A stretch of DNA of 64,000 nt from CAYMEK01 sp964389305 (GTDB taxonomy: Bacteria > Spirochaetota > Spirochaetia > SZUA-6 > DRHE01): the NCBI GenBank assembly GCA_964389305.1, contig CAYMEK010000009.1, positions 1 to 64,000 on the forward strand, read 5' to 3'. This document shows positions 50,457 through 59,163 of the stretch, in pieces; within the stretch, counting starts at the first letter, position 1, and every line of letters begins with the position of its first letter. The notes below the pieces were generated by a model. It was given only the letters and a program-made list of their open reading frames with translations. It searched no databases and had not been told where the DNA came from. The position numbers were made by a program, and so were the translations under genes.

Positions 50457-51587
50457 GTGAACGTCAGGCCCCTTCGCCGCAAGTGGAACGGGTTCTTGAG
50501 CGATCGAGAGCGCTTCGCCAACCAGATGCACTACCGTCCAGTAGATCGCTGCTTCAACATGGAGTTCGGCTACTGGGAGGAAAACTACAGCCAGTGGCCG
50601 GGGTTCGTGGCCAACGGTATCCGCACCGAGGAGCAGGCCAACCTGTTCTTCGGTTTCGACCGCCTGGAGAAGATCTCCGGAGTGCTCTGGATGCACCCGC
50701 CCTTCGGGGAAGAGGTGGTGTCAGAAAGCGAACAGACTAAGCTCATCCGCAACGCCGACGGGCTCCTGGCCGAGGTTCCCCGGGACGGCCACAGCACCAT
50801 CCCGCACTTCACCCGCTCCCCCGTGACGAATCCCGCAGACTGGCAGCGGCTCAAGGCCGAGCGCTTCGCCTTGGACCACCCGGACAGGATCCTGGACCTC
50901 GATGAGCTGAAGAGGCGTCACCCGGACAGCCGGGACTACCCCCTGGGAGTGGACTGCGGCTCGATGATCGGCAAGATCCGTGACCTGCTCACCTTCGAAG
51001 GCCTGGCTTACGCCACCTACGACTACCCCAACATGGTGGAAGACATGGTGGAGACCGCCTGCCGCCTGGTCGAGCATGCTCTGGACCAGCTTCTACCCCA
51101 CTTCCACTTCGATTTCGCCTCCGGATGGGAGGACATCTGCTTCAAGAACGGTCCCCTCGTTTCGGTGAGCTTTTTCGACGCCGTTGTGGTGCCCCGCTAC
51201 CGGCGCATCGCCAGCAGACTGCACGAGTACGGAGTGGATCTCTGGTACACGGACTGCGACGGGGATGTTCGTCCCCTCATTCCCGGCTTGCTCGCGGGTG
51301 GCATAAACTGCCTGTTTCCTTTCGAGGTCATGGGCTGCTCCCATCCGGGAGAGTTGCTGGAACGCTTCCGGGGACGGCTGCGCATCATGGGCGGAGTGGA
51401 CAAAACCCGGCTGATCGCCGGCCCCGAGGAGACCCGCCGCTACCTGGAAAGCCTGGTGCCCTATGTCGAGCAGGGAGGCTATATTCCCTTCTGCGACCAC
51501 CGCTGTCCTCCGGACGTCAGTTGGGAAAACTATCTGTACTATTTGGACCTGAAAGAGGACCTGTTCGGATCATACCGGACACGGTAA
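50457..51587 (+). CDS. Uroporphyrinogen decarboxylase-family protein (methyltransferase-like)
   Basis: A 376-residue UroD-superfamily protein. The start RERFANQMHYRPVDR matches the family N-terminus, SGWEDICFKNGPLVS lies mid-way, and the metal region reads YTDCDGDVRP where the MtaA branch has H-x-C-G. The C-terminal SLVPYVEQGGYIPFCDHRCPPDV supplies further Cys/His. It is probably a corrinoid- or thiol-linked methyltransferase or demethylase with an unusual metal site, not HemE. It differs clearly from the other UroD-family protein at 31572-32648. Translation starts at GTG without a Shine-Dalgarno. Confidence 0.78.
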   Translation: MNVRPLRRKWNGFLSDRERFANQMHYRPVDRCFNMEFGYWEENYSQWPGFVANGIRTEEQANLFFGFDRLEKISGVLWMHPPFGEEVVSESEQTKLIRNADGLLAEVPRDGHSTIPHFTRSPVTNPADWQRLKAERFALDHPDRILDLDELKRRHPDSRDYPLGVDCGSMIGKIRDLLTFEGLAYATYDYPNMVEDMVETACRLVEHALDQLLPHFHFDFASGWEDICFKNGPLVSVSFFDAVVVPRYRRIASRLHEYGVDLWYTDCDGDVRPLIPGLLAGGINCLFPFEVMGCSHPGELLERFRGRLRIMGGVDKTRLIAGPEETRRYLESLVPYVEQGGYIPFCDHRCPPDVSWENYLYYLDLKEDLFGSYRTR

Positions 51588-51654
51588 CCGCCTTTCGGCA
51601 GGCGCACCCCATCCGCCCAACAGCACGACCGGGCAGCGGACCGAGCCGCTCGGG

Positions 51655-52791
51655 TTGTTGACCCCCTACCCAAGGCAGTTGTACTCTTCGGTGGTGAGCA
51701 AGGACAGTGGCCGTAGAGCCGGCAGCCCCGGCAAGGCACGAAACATCCGCCTCCTCGAGACCCTGGAGATCTTCCGCTCCCTCGACCCGGGCGAGCTGGC
51801 GATCATTGCCGATATCAGCGGAAGGAAGCACTACGCCGGGGGAGAGATGATTTTCGGTCAGGGCGCCGGCGGGGAAGGTGAAGGGGGACGGCTTTACGTC
51901 GTCGAGAGCGGGGAGGTACTCATCACCAAGAGCGGGGACCAGCAGCGGGACATCACCCTGGCTACCTTTGTCCAGGGAGAGAGCTTCGGTGAGCTGTCTC
52001 TGTTCGATCGGGAGCCGAGCGGAACGGTTGCCCGCTGCGAGCAGGACACGACGTTGCTGGTATTTCCCGTCTCGGGGGACGCCGACGCACTGTGCGCCGA
52101 GCATTCCCGGATCGCCGCCAAGGTGCTTCGCAACCTCCTGGCTATGGTAGCCCGGCGCATCCGCTCGACCAACCGGCTGATCGCCGAGAAGAGCCCGTGG
52201 GTGCAGGAGCTGAGGCGCCAGGTCATGCTGGACAAGCTGACCGGACTGTACAACGCCATGTACCTGGAGGAAGAGCTGATCCGGTTGATCGAGGGCAAGC
52301 CGGACAGGCTCTGCCTGTTGATGATCAAGCCGGACAACCTGAAAGCCTTGAACGACCGCTACGGCCATAAGGCCGGAGACCGAACCATCCAGTTGATGGC
52401 CGGAGAGCTTCGCGGCCGGGCGACAGGGCGGGGCACCGCCGTTCGCTACAAGGGAGACGTATTCGCCCTGATCCTGCCTGCCAGCGGTCTGAAGGCGGCC
52501 CGGGAAATCGCCGAAGAGGTACGCTGCGGGATGCAGCAGATTTCGTTGGGCGAGCTGGCCGGCTGGCGCGAACTGGCCGGCGAGTCCAGCCTCCGGGAGC
52601 ATGATCCTTCCTCCGGCGAGGGTCTAAAAATCACGGTGAGCGTAGGGGTAGCCTCTTACCCGAAGGGAGGCGGCTCGCCTTCAGCTCTGGTGGAGCGGGC
52701 CTACCAGAACCTTTTCACCGCCCGTAATCGCGGCGGCAATCGCATCTACAGCCGGCAGGAGGGAGAAAACGAAAAAAGGCCAACGAAGTAG
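51655..52791 (+). CDS. cNMP-binding domain plus degenerate GGDEF protein
   Basis: A 378-residue protein. A Crp-like cyclic-nucleotide domain (about 35-150: LETLEIFRSLDPGELAII, GESFGELSLFDREPSG) is joined through a helical linker to a GGDEF domain (about 190-370; LDKLTGLYNAMYLEEEL). The active-site loop reads RYKGDVF instead of RYGGDEF, and the RxxD inhibitory site is absent, so cyclase activity is improbable. A GTP-binding or regulatory role is inferred. A similar but intact protein follows 34 bp later. The first in-frame start is a TTG; GTG at 51694 is an alternative. Confidence 0.8.
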   Translation: MLTPYPRQLYSSVVSKDSGRRAGSPGKARNIRLLETLEIFRSLDPGELAIIADISGRKHYAGGEMIFGQGAGGEGEGGRLYVVESGEVLITKSGDQQRDITLATFVQGESFGELSLFDREPSGTVARCEQDTTLLVFPVSGDADALCAEHSRIAAKVLRNLLAMVARRIRSTNRLIAEKSPWVQELRRQVMLDKLTGLYNAMYLEEELIRLIEGKPDRLCLLMIKPDNLKALNDRYGHKAGDRTIQLMAGELRGRATGRGTAVRYKGDVFALILPASGLKAAREIAEEVRCGMQQISLGELAGWRELAGESSLREHDPSSGEGLKITVSVGVASYPKGGGSPSALVERAYQNLFTARNRGGNRIYSRQEGENEKRPTK

Positions 52792-52825
52792 GAGTGGAGC
52801 ACGGCCGGGACCGGAAGCCGCACGG

Positions 52826-53827
52826 GTGGATCGAAATGCGTCCGGAAAAGCGCCGGCGGGTAAACCCGGGTTCCTGAAGAGCATTGCCATCTTCCAGGAT
52901 CTCGAAGACGGGGAGATAGGCAACATCCTCGGGGTGCTGCATCCTCGACATCTGGACGAAGGGGAAGTGCTGTTCCGGGAGGGCAGCCCGGGAGGAGAGC
53001 TGTTCGTCGTGGAATCCGGCTCTATGGGCACTTCCGTCACCCTGGCCGACGGTAAGGCCCTCGAAATCGCCAGCTTTTCGAGCGGCGACTTCTTCGGAGA
53101 GATGTCCATCTTCGAAAAAGAGCCCCGCTCGGCCACCTGCTATGCCAAGAATGACTGCCGGCTGCTTGCGCTGAACGACCGGGAGTTCTTCAAGTTGATC
53201 GAATCGAACCCGGCGAGCGCCGCGAAAATGATGAGGAGGATGCTGCTGGTGACCAGGCACCGGCTGCAGGATACGGGTGAGTTCCTGTCCGACATGGTCC
53301 AGTGGGGCGAAGAAGCCCGCAAGCGGGCCGTCACCGACCCGCTTACCGGCCTGTACAACCGCCGTTACCTGGAAGAGGCGCTGGAGGAGCACTTCATGAA
53401 GGCCAGGGAGGCAGGACGTCCGCTGGCCATGGTCATGCTCGATCTCGACCATTTCAGGCGGATCAATGAGAGCTACTCGGAGAAGCTCGGCGACCGGGTC
53501 ATCGCGGCCGCAGCCGAGGTCTTTCGCCGCCACCTGCGCCAGACCGATGTAGCCGCCCGCTACGGCGGAGACGAGTTCACCTTCATCCTGCCGGAAACCG
53601 ACGGCGAGACCGCCCGCAGGTTGATGGAGGCCATACGGGAGGACGTGGAGCGCCTCGACCTGTTGGAGAAAAAGCCAGGGCCGGTGCGCCGGGTGACTAC
53701 CAGTCAGGGAGTGGCTTGCTACCCTGCCCACGCGAACAGCTCCAAGAGCCTGCGGGAAGCCGCCGACGCAGCCCTCTACAAGGCCAAAGAACTGGGCCGC
53801 AACCGGGTGGTGCTGGCCTCCGATTGA
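52826..53827 (+). CDS. cNMP-binding domain plus active diguanylate cyclase
   Basis: A 333-residue protein with the same layout as its upstream neighbour. The Crp-like domain (about 18-130: LKSIAIFQDLEDGEIGNIL, GDFFGEMSIFEKEP) precedes a GGDEF domain (about 170-333; DPLTGLYNRRYLEE, LDLDHFRRINE). The catalytic motif RYGGDEF is intact, and RQTD five residues before GGDEF is a proper RxxD inhibitory I-site. It should make cyclic di-GMP under control of a bound ligand and be product-inhibited. The GTG start at 52826 has GGAAG upstream. It probably arose by tandem duplication with its partner. Confidence 0.88.
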   Translation: MDRNASGKAPAGKPGFLKSIAIFQDLEDGEIGNILGVLHPRHLDEGEVLFREGSPGGELFVVESGSMGTSVTLADGKALEIASFSSGDFFGEMSIFEKEPRSATCYAKNDCRLLALNDREFFKLIESNPASAAKMMRRMLLVTRHRLQDTGEFLSDMVQWGEEARKRAVTDPLTGLYNRRYLEEALEEHFMKAREAGRPLAMVMLDLDHFRRINESYSEKLGDRVIAAAAEVFRRHLRQTDVAARYGGDEFTFILPETDGETARRLMEAIREDVERLDLLEKKPGPVRRVTTSQGVACYPAHANSSKSLREAADAALYKAKELGRNRVVLASD

Positions 53828-53828
53828 G

Positions 53829-53851
53829 GCGGGGACACCTTATATCCCCGC
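53829..53851. terminator. Hairpin between convergent cyclase and creD genes
   Basis: GCGGGG (53829-53834) pairs with CCCCGC (53846-53851), overlapping the creD stop. It lies in the 12-bp gap between convergent genes. AT-rich loop, no T-run. Confidence 0.35.
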
Positions 53852-55225
53852 TCCACCGGTCTTTGTTCCGCCCGCCCTGGCGCCGCTTTTCCTTGCGCCG
53901 AGCCGGTACCAGTCCAGCTTGCGGGTCAGCACCATCACTGCGCTCAAAATGACAAAAAGACCGAGGGAGCCGATCAACAGGGCATAGTCCTCGGACTTGA
54001 GCGCAGCGTACAGAAACACGTAGCCCGCCCCGAGCACCAGTGCCAGCACCCAGGCCCGCCGCCAGGCCGAGAGCACCGCGGCGGAGTAGAAGGTGATCAA
54101 CGCCACCGTGGACAGGCTGGCCAGCAGGTACGTCCAATCGAAACTGAGGTGTTCGGAAACAGAGACGAGCAGCAGGTAGAACAGGCAGACCGCCAGCCCC
54201 ACCAGCAGGTACTGAAAGGGATGGATCCTGCGCCCGCTGGCCGTCTCGAAGAGAAAGAAGGTCAGAAAAGGAAGCAGAACGAACAGGATGCCGTACTTGA
54301 CCGAGCGGAGGGTTTTCAGGTAGGTGTCCACCGGGATCATCAGCTCCACCCCGAAGGCGGAGCCCAGCAGCACCGGCTCGTTCACCTGTCCCTGGAGCCA
54401 GCGCTGGGAGTAGCCCCGGCCCAGGGACAACACGTACCAGTCCGCCTCGAAACCCTTCTCCCCGTAGCTGCGCTCCACCGGCAGGAAAGCGCCATTGAAG
54501 CTGGGATCGGTCCAGGTCGAAACCAGGTTCACGCGATTCTCCTCTCCCAGGGGCAGAAAGCTCAAGCTTCGACCGCCCTGCAGGTGCAGGTCGAAGGAAA
54601 AGCTGTGGCCCGGCCTCAAAGCATCACTCCTCCCGACCGGCAGGGCGGCCCTGATCTCTCCGCCGAACAACCCCAACTCGCCCTGGCTGGCCGTGAAGGG
54701 CAGCCGGTGGGCATCCCACTGCAGGGTTACCCGCTGCTGAAGCCCCCGCATATCGGGCAGCTCCACCACCAGACAGGCCTCTTCCCACAGGATGTCCTTC
54801 TCGGCAATCCGCCAATCACGGAAATCCACGGCGGGGAAGCTGCCGCTGACTTCGAGATTCGTCGTATATACAGTCACCTCGTAGATGCCGCGGCTGCGTT
54901 TTTCCGTGTCAACCGAGCCGCTCACCACCAGCGCTTCGGGGAGGAAAAAAGCCCGCTCCACCAGCTCCTCCACCTGTCCTTCCTCGTCCTCGATCCGTTT
55001 GAGATAGGGCACCACCACGGCGGGACCGGCCAGGATCTGCTCGCCGCCCCAGCTGCGGATGATCTCCCTTTCGGCTTCCATCCTGGTAGCATTCCTTTCT
55101 TCGATCAGGGAGCGGATCATCTGTAAAGGAATCAGGAACACAAGCAGGAGAACACCGATCATGAGCATCTTGCCGATCGTGTTCCAATTCCGGCCCTCCC
55201 GCAGGCTTTCGGTCAGCTTCTTCAT
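53840..55225 (-). CDS. creD: CreD-family inner membrane protein
   Basis: A 461-residue protein of the CreD family. One N-terminal span (about 18-38) is followed by 'IPLQMIRSLIEERNATRMEAEREI' type residues and the conserved QILAGPAVVVPY. A ~250-residue periplasmic beta domain comes next, then five C-terminal spans with YGILFVLLPFLTFFLFE and IHPFQYLLVGLAVCLFYLLL. AAGGAGG precedes the ATG at 55225. It is divergent from a regulator/kinase pair, mirroring creBC-creD of enterobacteria, so it is likely a target of that system. Biochemical function of CreD is unknown; it affects envelope integrity in other bacteria. Confidence 0.9.
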   Translation of the reverse strand: MKKLTESLREGRNWNTIGKMLMIGVLLLVFLIPLQMIRSLIEERNATRMEAEREIIRSWGGEQILAGPAVVVPYLKRIEDEEGQVEELVERAFFLPEALVVSGSVDTEKRSRGIYEVTVYTTNLEVSGSFPAVDFRDWRIAEKDILWEEACLVVELPDMRGLQQRVTLQWDAHRLPFTASQGELGLFGGEIRAALPVGRSDALRPGHSFSFDLHLQGGRSLSFLPLGEENRVNLVSTWTDPSFNGAFLPVERSYGEKGFEADWYVLSLGRGYSQRWLQGQVNEPVLLGSAFGVELMIPVDTYLKTLRSVKYGILFVLLPFLTFFLFETASGRRIHPFQYLLVGLAVCLFYLLLVSVSEHLSFDWTYLLASLSTVALITFYSAAVLSAWRRAWVLALVLGAGYVFLYAALKSEDYALLIGSLGLFVILSAVMVLTRKLDWYRLGARKSGARAGGTKTGGAGI

Positions 55226-55426
55226 TGCCCAGTTCCTCCTTGAAGTTGGCTATACTTCCAATCCTATCCTCTCCGGCGGGTCTCTATCCCGTCGAAATTC
55301 TGAATCTTTCAAGAAACATTGCGGCGGAAATGTGTCTGCGGGGCTTTTCCCGGGAACCCGGCGGATGTCGGTGAGGGGCCCCCGGCCCTGGCAGAGCCGC
55401 CGGACCCTGTGGTAAAATCTCCTACC

Positions 55427-56149
55427 ATGCTTCCATCAGACAGGCTCCTGGTGGCCTTGGTCGACGATGAAGAGAACTTGCGGGAGCTTCTGAGCTACGC
55501 CCTGCGGGAAGAAGGGTACCGGGTAGCCGCCTACCGCGACGGCGAGGAGGCCTGGCAAGCGTTCAAGGGTTCCCTGCCCGACCTGGCAATCCTGGACATC
55601 ATCATGCCCCGCATGGACGGACTCGAGCTGTGCCGAAAGATACGCACCCTTTCGGAGGAGATCCCCCTGATCTTCCTCACCTCCAAGGACGAGGAGCTGG
55701 ACCGGGTGTTGGGCCTGGAGCTGGGCGCCGATGACTATTTGTGCAAGCCATTTTCCACCCGCGAGCTTTTGGCCCGCATCAAGGTGCTGTTCCGCAGGCT
55801 CGCCCTGTCTCGGGAGCGGACCGAGGCAGCGCAGGAGCAGCTCCTGCGCTGCGGGTCCCTCGAGCTGGACCGTCTGCGCCACACCGTATGCTGGCGAGGA
55901 AAGCCGGTACAGCTCACGGTCACCGAGTTTCGCATCCTGGAAGCCCTGGCCAGACAGCCGGGCTACGCCCGGACCCGGGAGCAGCTCCTGCAGGAAGGAT
56001 ATCCCTACGACGAATACCTGAGCGACCGCAACATCGACGGGCACATCAAGCGGGTGCGTAAGAAGTTTTGCGCCCTGGACCCCGCCTTCGACGGGATCGA
56101 GACGATCTACGGGCTCGGCTACCGCTACCGGCCCGACTCAGGATCATGA
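55427..56149 (+). CDS. OmpR-family response regulator (CreB-like)
   Basis: A 240-residue regulator. The receiver has acidic residues 13-14 (LVDDEEN), Asp 57 (LAILDIIMPRMDG) and Lys in YLCKPFS. The winged helix (about 135-235) has DRNIDGHIKRVRKKF and ends with YGLGYRY. The ATG at 55427 has a TAAAAT eight bases upstream and no Shine-Dalgarno; the longer in-frame start at 55319 would add 36 Pro/Gly-rich residues and is rejected. The stop overlaps the kinase start (ATGA). Divergent creD is the probable target. Confidence 0.9.
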   Translation: MLPSDRLLVALVDDEENLRELLSYALREEGYRVAAYRDGEEAWQAFKGSLPDLAILDIIMPRMDGLELCRKIRTLSEEIPLIFLTSKDEELDRVLGLELGADDYLCKPFSTRELLARIKVLFRRLALSRERTEAAQEQLLRCGSLELDRLRHTVCWRGKPVQLTVTEFRILEALARQPGYARTREQLLQEGYPYDEYLSDRNIDGHIKRVRKKFCALDPAFDGIETIYGLGYRYRPDSGS

Positions 56150-57774
56150 CAAAAAAAATCCTGGCTTTCTTCTCCCGCATTTCGATCCGCCTTCTAACCT
56201 TCAACGTGCTGATCGTCTTCCTACCCGTTGCGGCTTTGCTGTACCTGGATACCTACGAACACCAGTTACTGCGATCCCTGGAAAACGCCCTGATCCAGCA
56301 GGGACGCATCCTGGCTTCGGCCTTGGCCGGGCAGGAATCGCTGGATTCAGGGACCGTGGAGGCGATACTGTTGCGTCTCGAGCAACGCCACGAGGCCCGG
56401 CTGCGTGTGGTTGACAGGGCAGGGCGGCTGCTGGCCGACTCCAGCCGCCTGGGCCCTCGCAGCGACGAGATCGCCGGCCCGGGAAAGGGCCTGGAGACAG
56501 CGGCCGGCCAGCCGGCTCGCCAGGAAGCCATCCCGGCCCAGCAGCGCTCGCTGTACCTTCTGGCCACCTACCCGGTACGCCTGTACCGCCGCCTGTTCCA
56601 GGCTCCGGAGCCGCCTCTCGAGTCGGCCGAGTTTTACATCAACACGGATATCCTGTTGGGACCGGAGATTCGGGAAGCTTTGGCCGGAGGCTACGGAGCC
56701 ATGACCCGCATCTCCTCCGGCGGCCAGCGTTCCGTTACTCTGTACAGCGCGGTTCCGATACGCCGCGACGGGCAGGTAGCCGGCGCCGTGCTGGTATCCC
56801 AATCCACCTATCGCATTCTCAGAGACCTGTACGAGCTGCGCCTGGAGATCTTCACCGTGTTTCTGCTCTCGCTGGCCGTTGCGGTAGTGTTGAGCCTTCT
56901 GCTCGCCACGACCATCGCCGTTCCCGTTCGCCGGCTGCGTCTTCAGGCCCGGGAGATCCTCGATCAGCGGGGCAGGCTGCGTGGCCATATCCGCTTCAAC
57001 CGCCGCCGGGACGAGATAGGCGACCTTTCCCGCTCCCTGGAGGAAATGACCCGCAAGCTTCACAGTCATGTGCGCTTCGTGGAGTCTTTTGCTTCGGACG
57101 TCTCTCACGAGCTCAAGAATCCTCTCGCTTCGATCCGCTCGGCTTCCGAGATGATTTCCCGGGCCGAGACCCCGGAACAGCGCTCCCGCTTTCTCACCGT
57201 CATCCAGAGAGAGGTCTCCCGCCTGCAGCAGCTGCTCGGCGCGCTGCGCGAAATCTCGCTGATCGACGCTCAACTCGATCGGGAAGAGCGTACGGCGGTG
57301 GCCGTCGATGAGCTGCTCGACAGCCTGATCGAGGCTCAGGCACTGCGTTCGGAAGTGCGGATCGTCCGGGCAGCCGGCGGTTCCACGGCCACAGACAACC
57401 CGTCGGAGATCAAAGTCTCCATGGCGCCGGAGCGGCTCGCCCAGGTGCTGGAAAACCTGCTGGAAAATGCGGTCAGCTTCTCTCCTCCAGGGGCAGAGGT
57501 GTCGATCCGCCTGAGCCGGGACAACGGTCAGGCGATCATCCGCTTCGAGGACCAGGGGCCGGGTATCCCGGAACAGCACCTGGAGCGAATCTTCGACCGA
57601 TTCTTCAGCTTTAGACCTGCCGAAAATCCGGGCCGGCACGGCCGCAGCCATCTCGGACTGGGACTGGCCATAGTCAAAGCCATCGTGGACGGCTACGGAG
57701 GACAGATCAGCGCCGGGAACCGTCCCGAAGGGGGAGCCTGCTTCGAAGTCCGCCTGCCTCTCTGCGCTTCATAG
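56146..57774 (+). CDS. Sensor histidine kinase (CreC/ChvG-like)
   Basis: A 542-residue kinase. Spans at about 15-37 and 250-275 flank a ~210-residue periplasmic sensor that begins LLYLDTYEHQLLRSLENAL. A HAMP domain (about 276-325) follows, HisKA with DVSHELKNPLASIRSASEM, and HATPase with NLLENAVSF, EDQGPGIPEQ and HLGLGLAIV. The ATG at 56146 overlaps the regulator stop. The layout matches ChvG-type envelope/acid sensors as well as CreC; the divergent creD favours the latter name. Confidence 0.88.
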   Translation: MTKKILAFFSRISIRLLTFNVLIVFLPVAALLYLDTYEHQLLRSLENALIQQGRILASALAGQESLDSGTVEAILLRLEQRHEARLRVVDRAGRLLADSSRLGPRSDEIAGPGKGLETAAGQPARQEAIPAQQRSLYLLATYPVRLYRRLFQAPEPPLESAEFYINTDILLGPEIREALAGGYGAMTRISSGGQRSVTLYSAVPIRRDGQVAGAVLVSQSTYRILRDLYELRLEIFTVFLLSLAVAVVLSLLLATTIAVPVRRLRLQAREILDQRGRLRGHIRFNRRRDEIGDLSRSLEEMTRKLHSHVRFVESFASDVSHELKNPLASIRSASEMISRAETPEQRSRFLTVIQREVSRLQQLLGALREISLIDAQLDREERTAVAVDELLDSLIEAQALRSEVRIVRAAGGSTATDNPSEIKVSMAPERLAQVLENLLENAVSFSPPGAEVSIRLSRDNGQAIIRFEDQGPGIPEQHLERIFDRFFSFRPAENPGRHGRSHLGLGLAIVKAIVDGYGGQISAGNRPEGGACFEVRLPLCAS

Positions 57775-57927
57775 CGACCCCGTATTCAACAGCGCGACCG
57801 CACGGCCCGGTTTCGAAAGCAGGACAAAAAACAAGCTGACTATTTTGCTCGAAAAAATTGGTCTTTTTAAAAAAAAGGGATACCAATAATATATAGAGAG
57901 GAACGACCTCATTCAGACCCAAAGACA

Positions 57928-59163
57928 ATGGCGGCATTCGACAGCGCGTCCATAGCGCGTTCCATAATCCGACGCGACCCCAACCAGCTTCTGCAGATCG
58001 TGGAGGAAATCTATCACATCAAGGACCTGGACACCCTGCTGGAAAAGGTGCTCTTCGAGGCCAGGAAATTCGTGAGCGCCGAAGCCGGCACCCTGTACCT
58101 GGCCGCCGGCCGGTATCTGTATTTCAGCTACGTTCAGAACGAAGCCCTGTTCCGGGAGGACCGCCCCCGGGACAAGTACATCTACTCCAATAAAAAACTA
58201 CCGATCGATAAGAACTCCCTGGCCGGCTACGTAGCCTCGACCGGAGACTCCCTGCTGATCGATGACGTGTACGATATTTCCAGCAACGTCTCCTACCAGT
58301 TCAACCCGGACTTCGACCGAAAGACGTCCTACAAGACGCAATCGATCCTGGTAGTGCCTCTGACCACAACCGATCATCTGATCCTGGGGGTGTTACAATT
58401 GATCAATGCAAAAAACGAGGATCTGCAGGTCATTCCTTTCTCCATGCAGGACCGCCTGTACATCACCGAGTTCGCCCGCAATGCGGCCAACGCCATCGAG
58501 CGGGCCAAGCTTTCCCGGGAGATGGTGCTGCGTATGGTGGAGCTGGCCGAGCTGCGGGACCCCTACGAAACCAGCCAGCACGCCAAGAGGGTAGGAGCCT
58601 ACTCGGTGGAGCTGTACGAGGCCTGGGCCCTGCGCCACCGCGTTGCGGACCGCAGGATTAAGCACACCAAGGAGGTTCTGCGCAACGCCGCCATCCTGCA
58701 CGACGTGGGTAAAATCGCCTTGAGCGACGTTATCCTCAAGAAACCCGGCGGGCTGGGCAGGGACGAAATCACCCAGATGAAGGCTCACACCATCCACGGC
58801 GCCCGTCTGTTCAAGTACACCCACTCACCCTGGGACCGGATGGCCTCCGAGGTAGCCCTCAATCACCACGAGCGCTGGGATGGGAGAGGCTATCCGGGCA
58901 GGATCAACAATATCTTCGCCAAAGAGATACAATTCGGTCCAGGAAAGCGGGAGAGGGAGATCCCGCTGGCCGCTCGCATCGTTGCCCTGGCCGATGTCTA
59001 CGACGCACTGATATCCAAGCGTTCCTACAAGAATGGCTGGAAGGAAGAGCAGGCGATCCGCTATATTCGCGCCCAGTCGGGCCGCCAGTTCGACCCCGAG
59101 TTGGTAGAACTTTTCCTGCGCATCTACGACGTGATCCGGGCTATCCGCAGGCGCTACGTCTGA
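57928..59163 (+). CDS. GAF plus HD-GYP domain protein (c-di-GMP phosphodiesterase)
   Basis: A 411-residue signalling protein. A GAF domain (about 20-190: LEKVLFEARKFVSAEAGTLYL, SILVVPL, GVLQLINAK) senses a small ligand. It is joined to an HD-GYP domain (about 200-400) with ELRDPYETSQHAKRVGAY, LHDVGKIALSD (metal HD), HHERWDGRGYP (the HD-GYP signature) and RIVALADVYDAL. It should hydrolyse cyclic di-GMP to pGpG or GMP. It sits near the cNMP-GGDEF pair, so synthesis and breakdown lie 4 kb apart. Its stop overlaps tail-to-tail with the next, reverse gene by 10 bp. Confidence 0.9.
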   Translation: MAAFDSASIARSIIRRDPNQLLQIVEEIYHIKDLDTLLEKVLFEARKFVSAEAGTLYLAAGRYLYFSYVQNEALFREDRPRDKYIYSNKKLPIDKNSLAGYVASTGDSLLIDDVYDISSNVSYQFNPDFDRKTSYKTQSILVVPLTTTDHLILGVLQLINAKNEDLQVIPFSMQDRLYITEFARNAANAIERAKLSREMVLRMVELAELRDPYETSQHAKRVGAYSVELYEAWALRHRVADRRIKHTKEVLRNAAILHDVGKIALSDVILKKPGGLGRDEITQMKAHTIHGARLFKYTHSPWDRMASEVALNHHERWDGRGYPGRINNIFAKEIQFGPGKREREIPLAARIVALADVYDALISKRSYKNGWKEEQAIRYIRAQSGRQFDPELVELFLRIYDVIRAIRRRYV

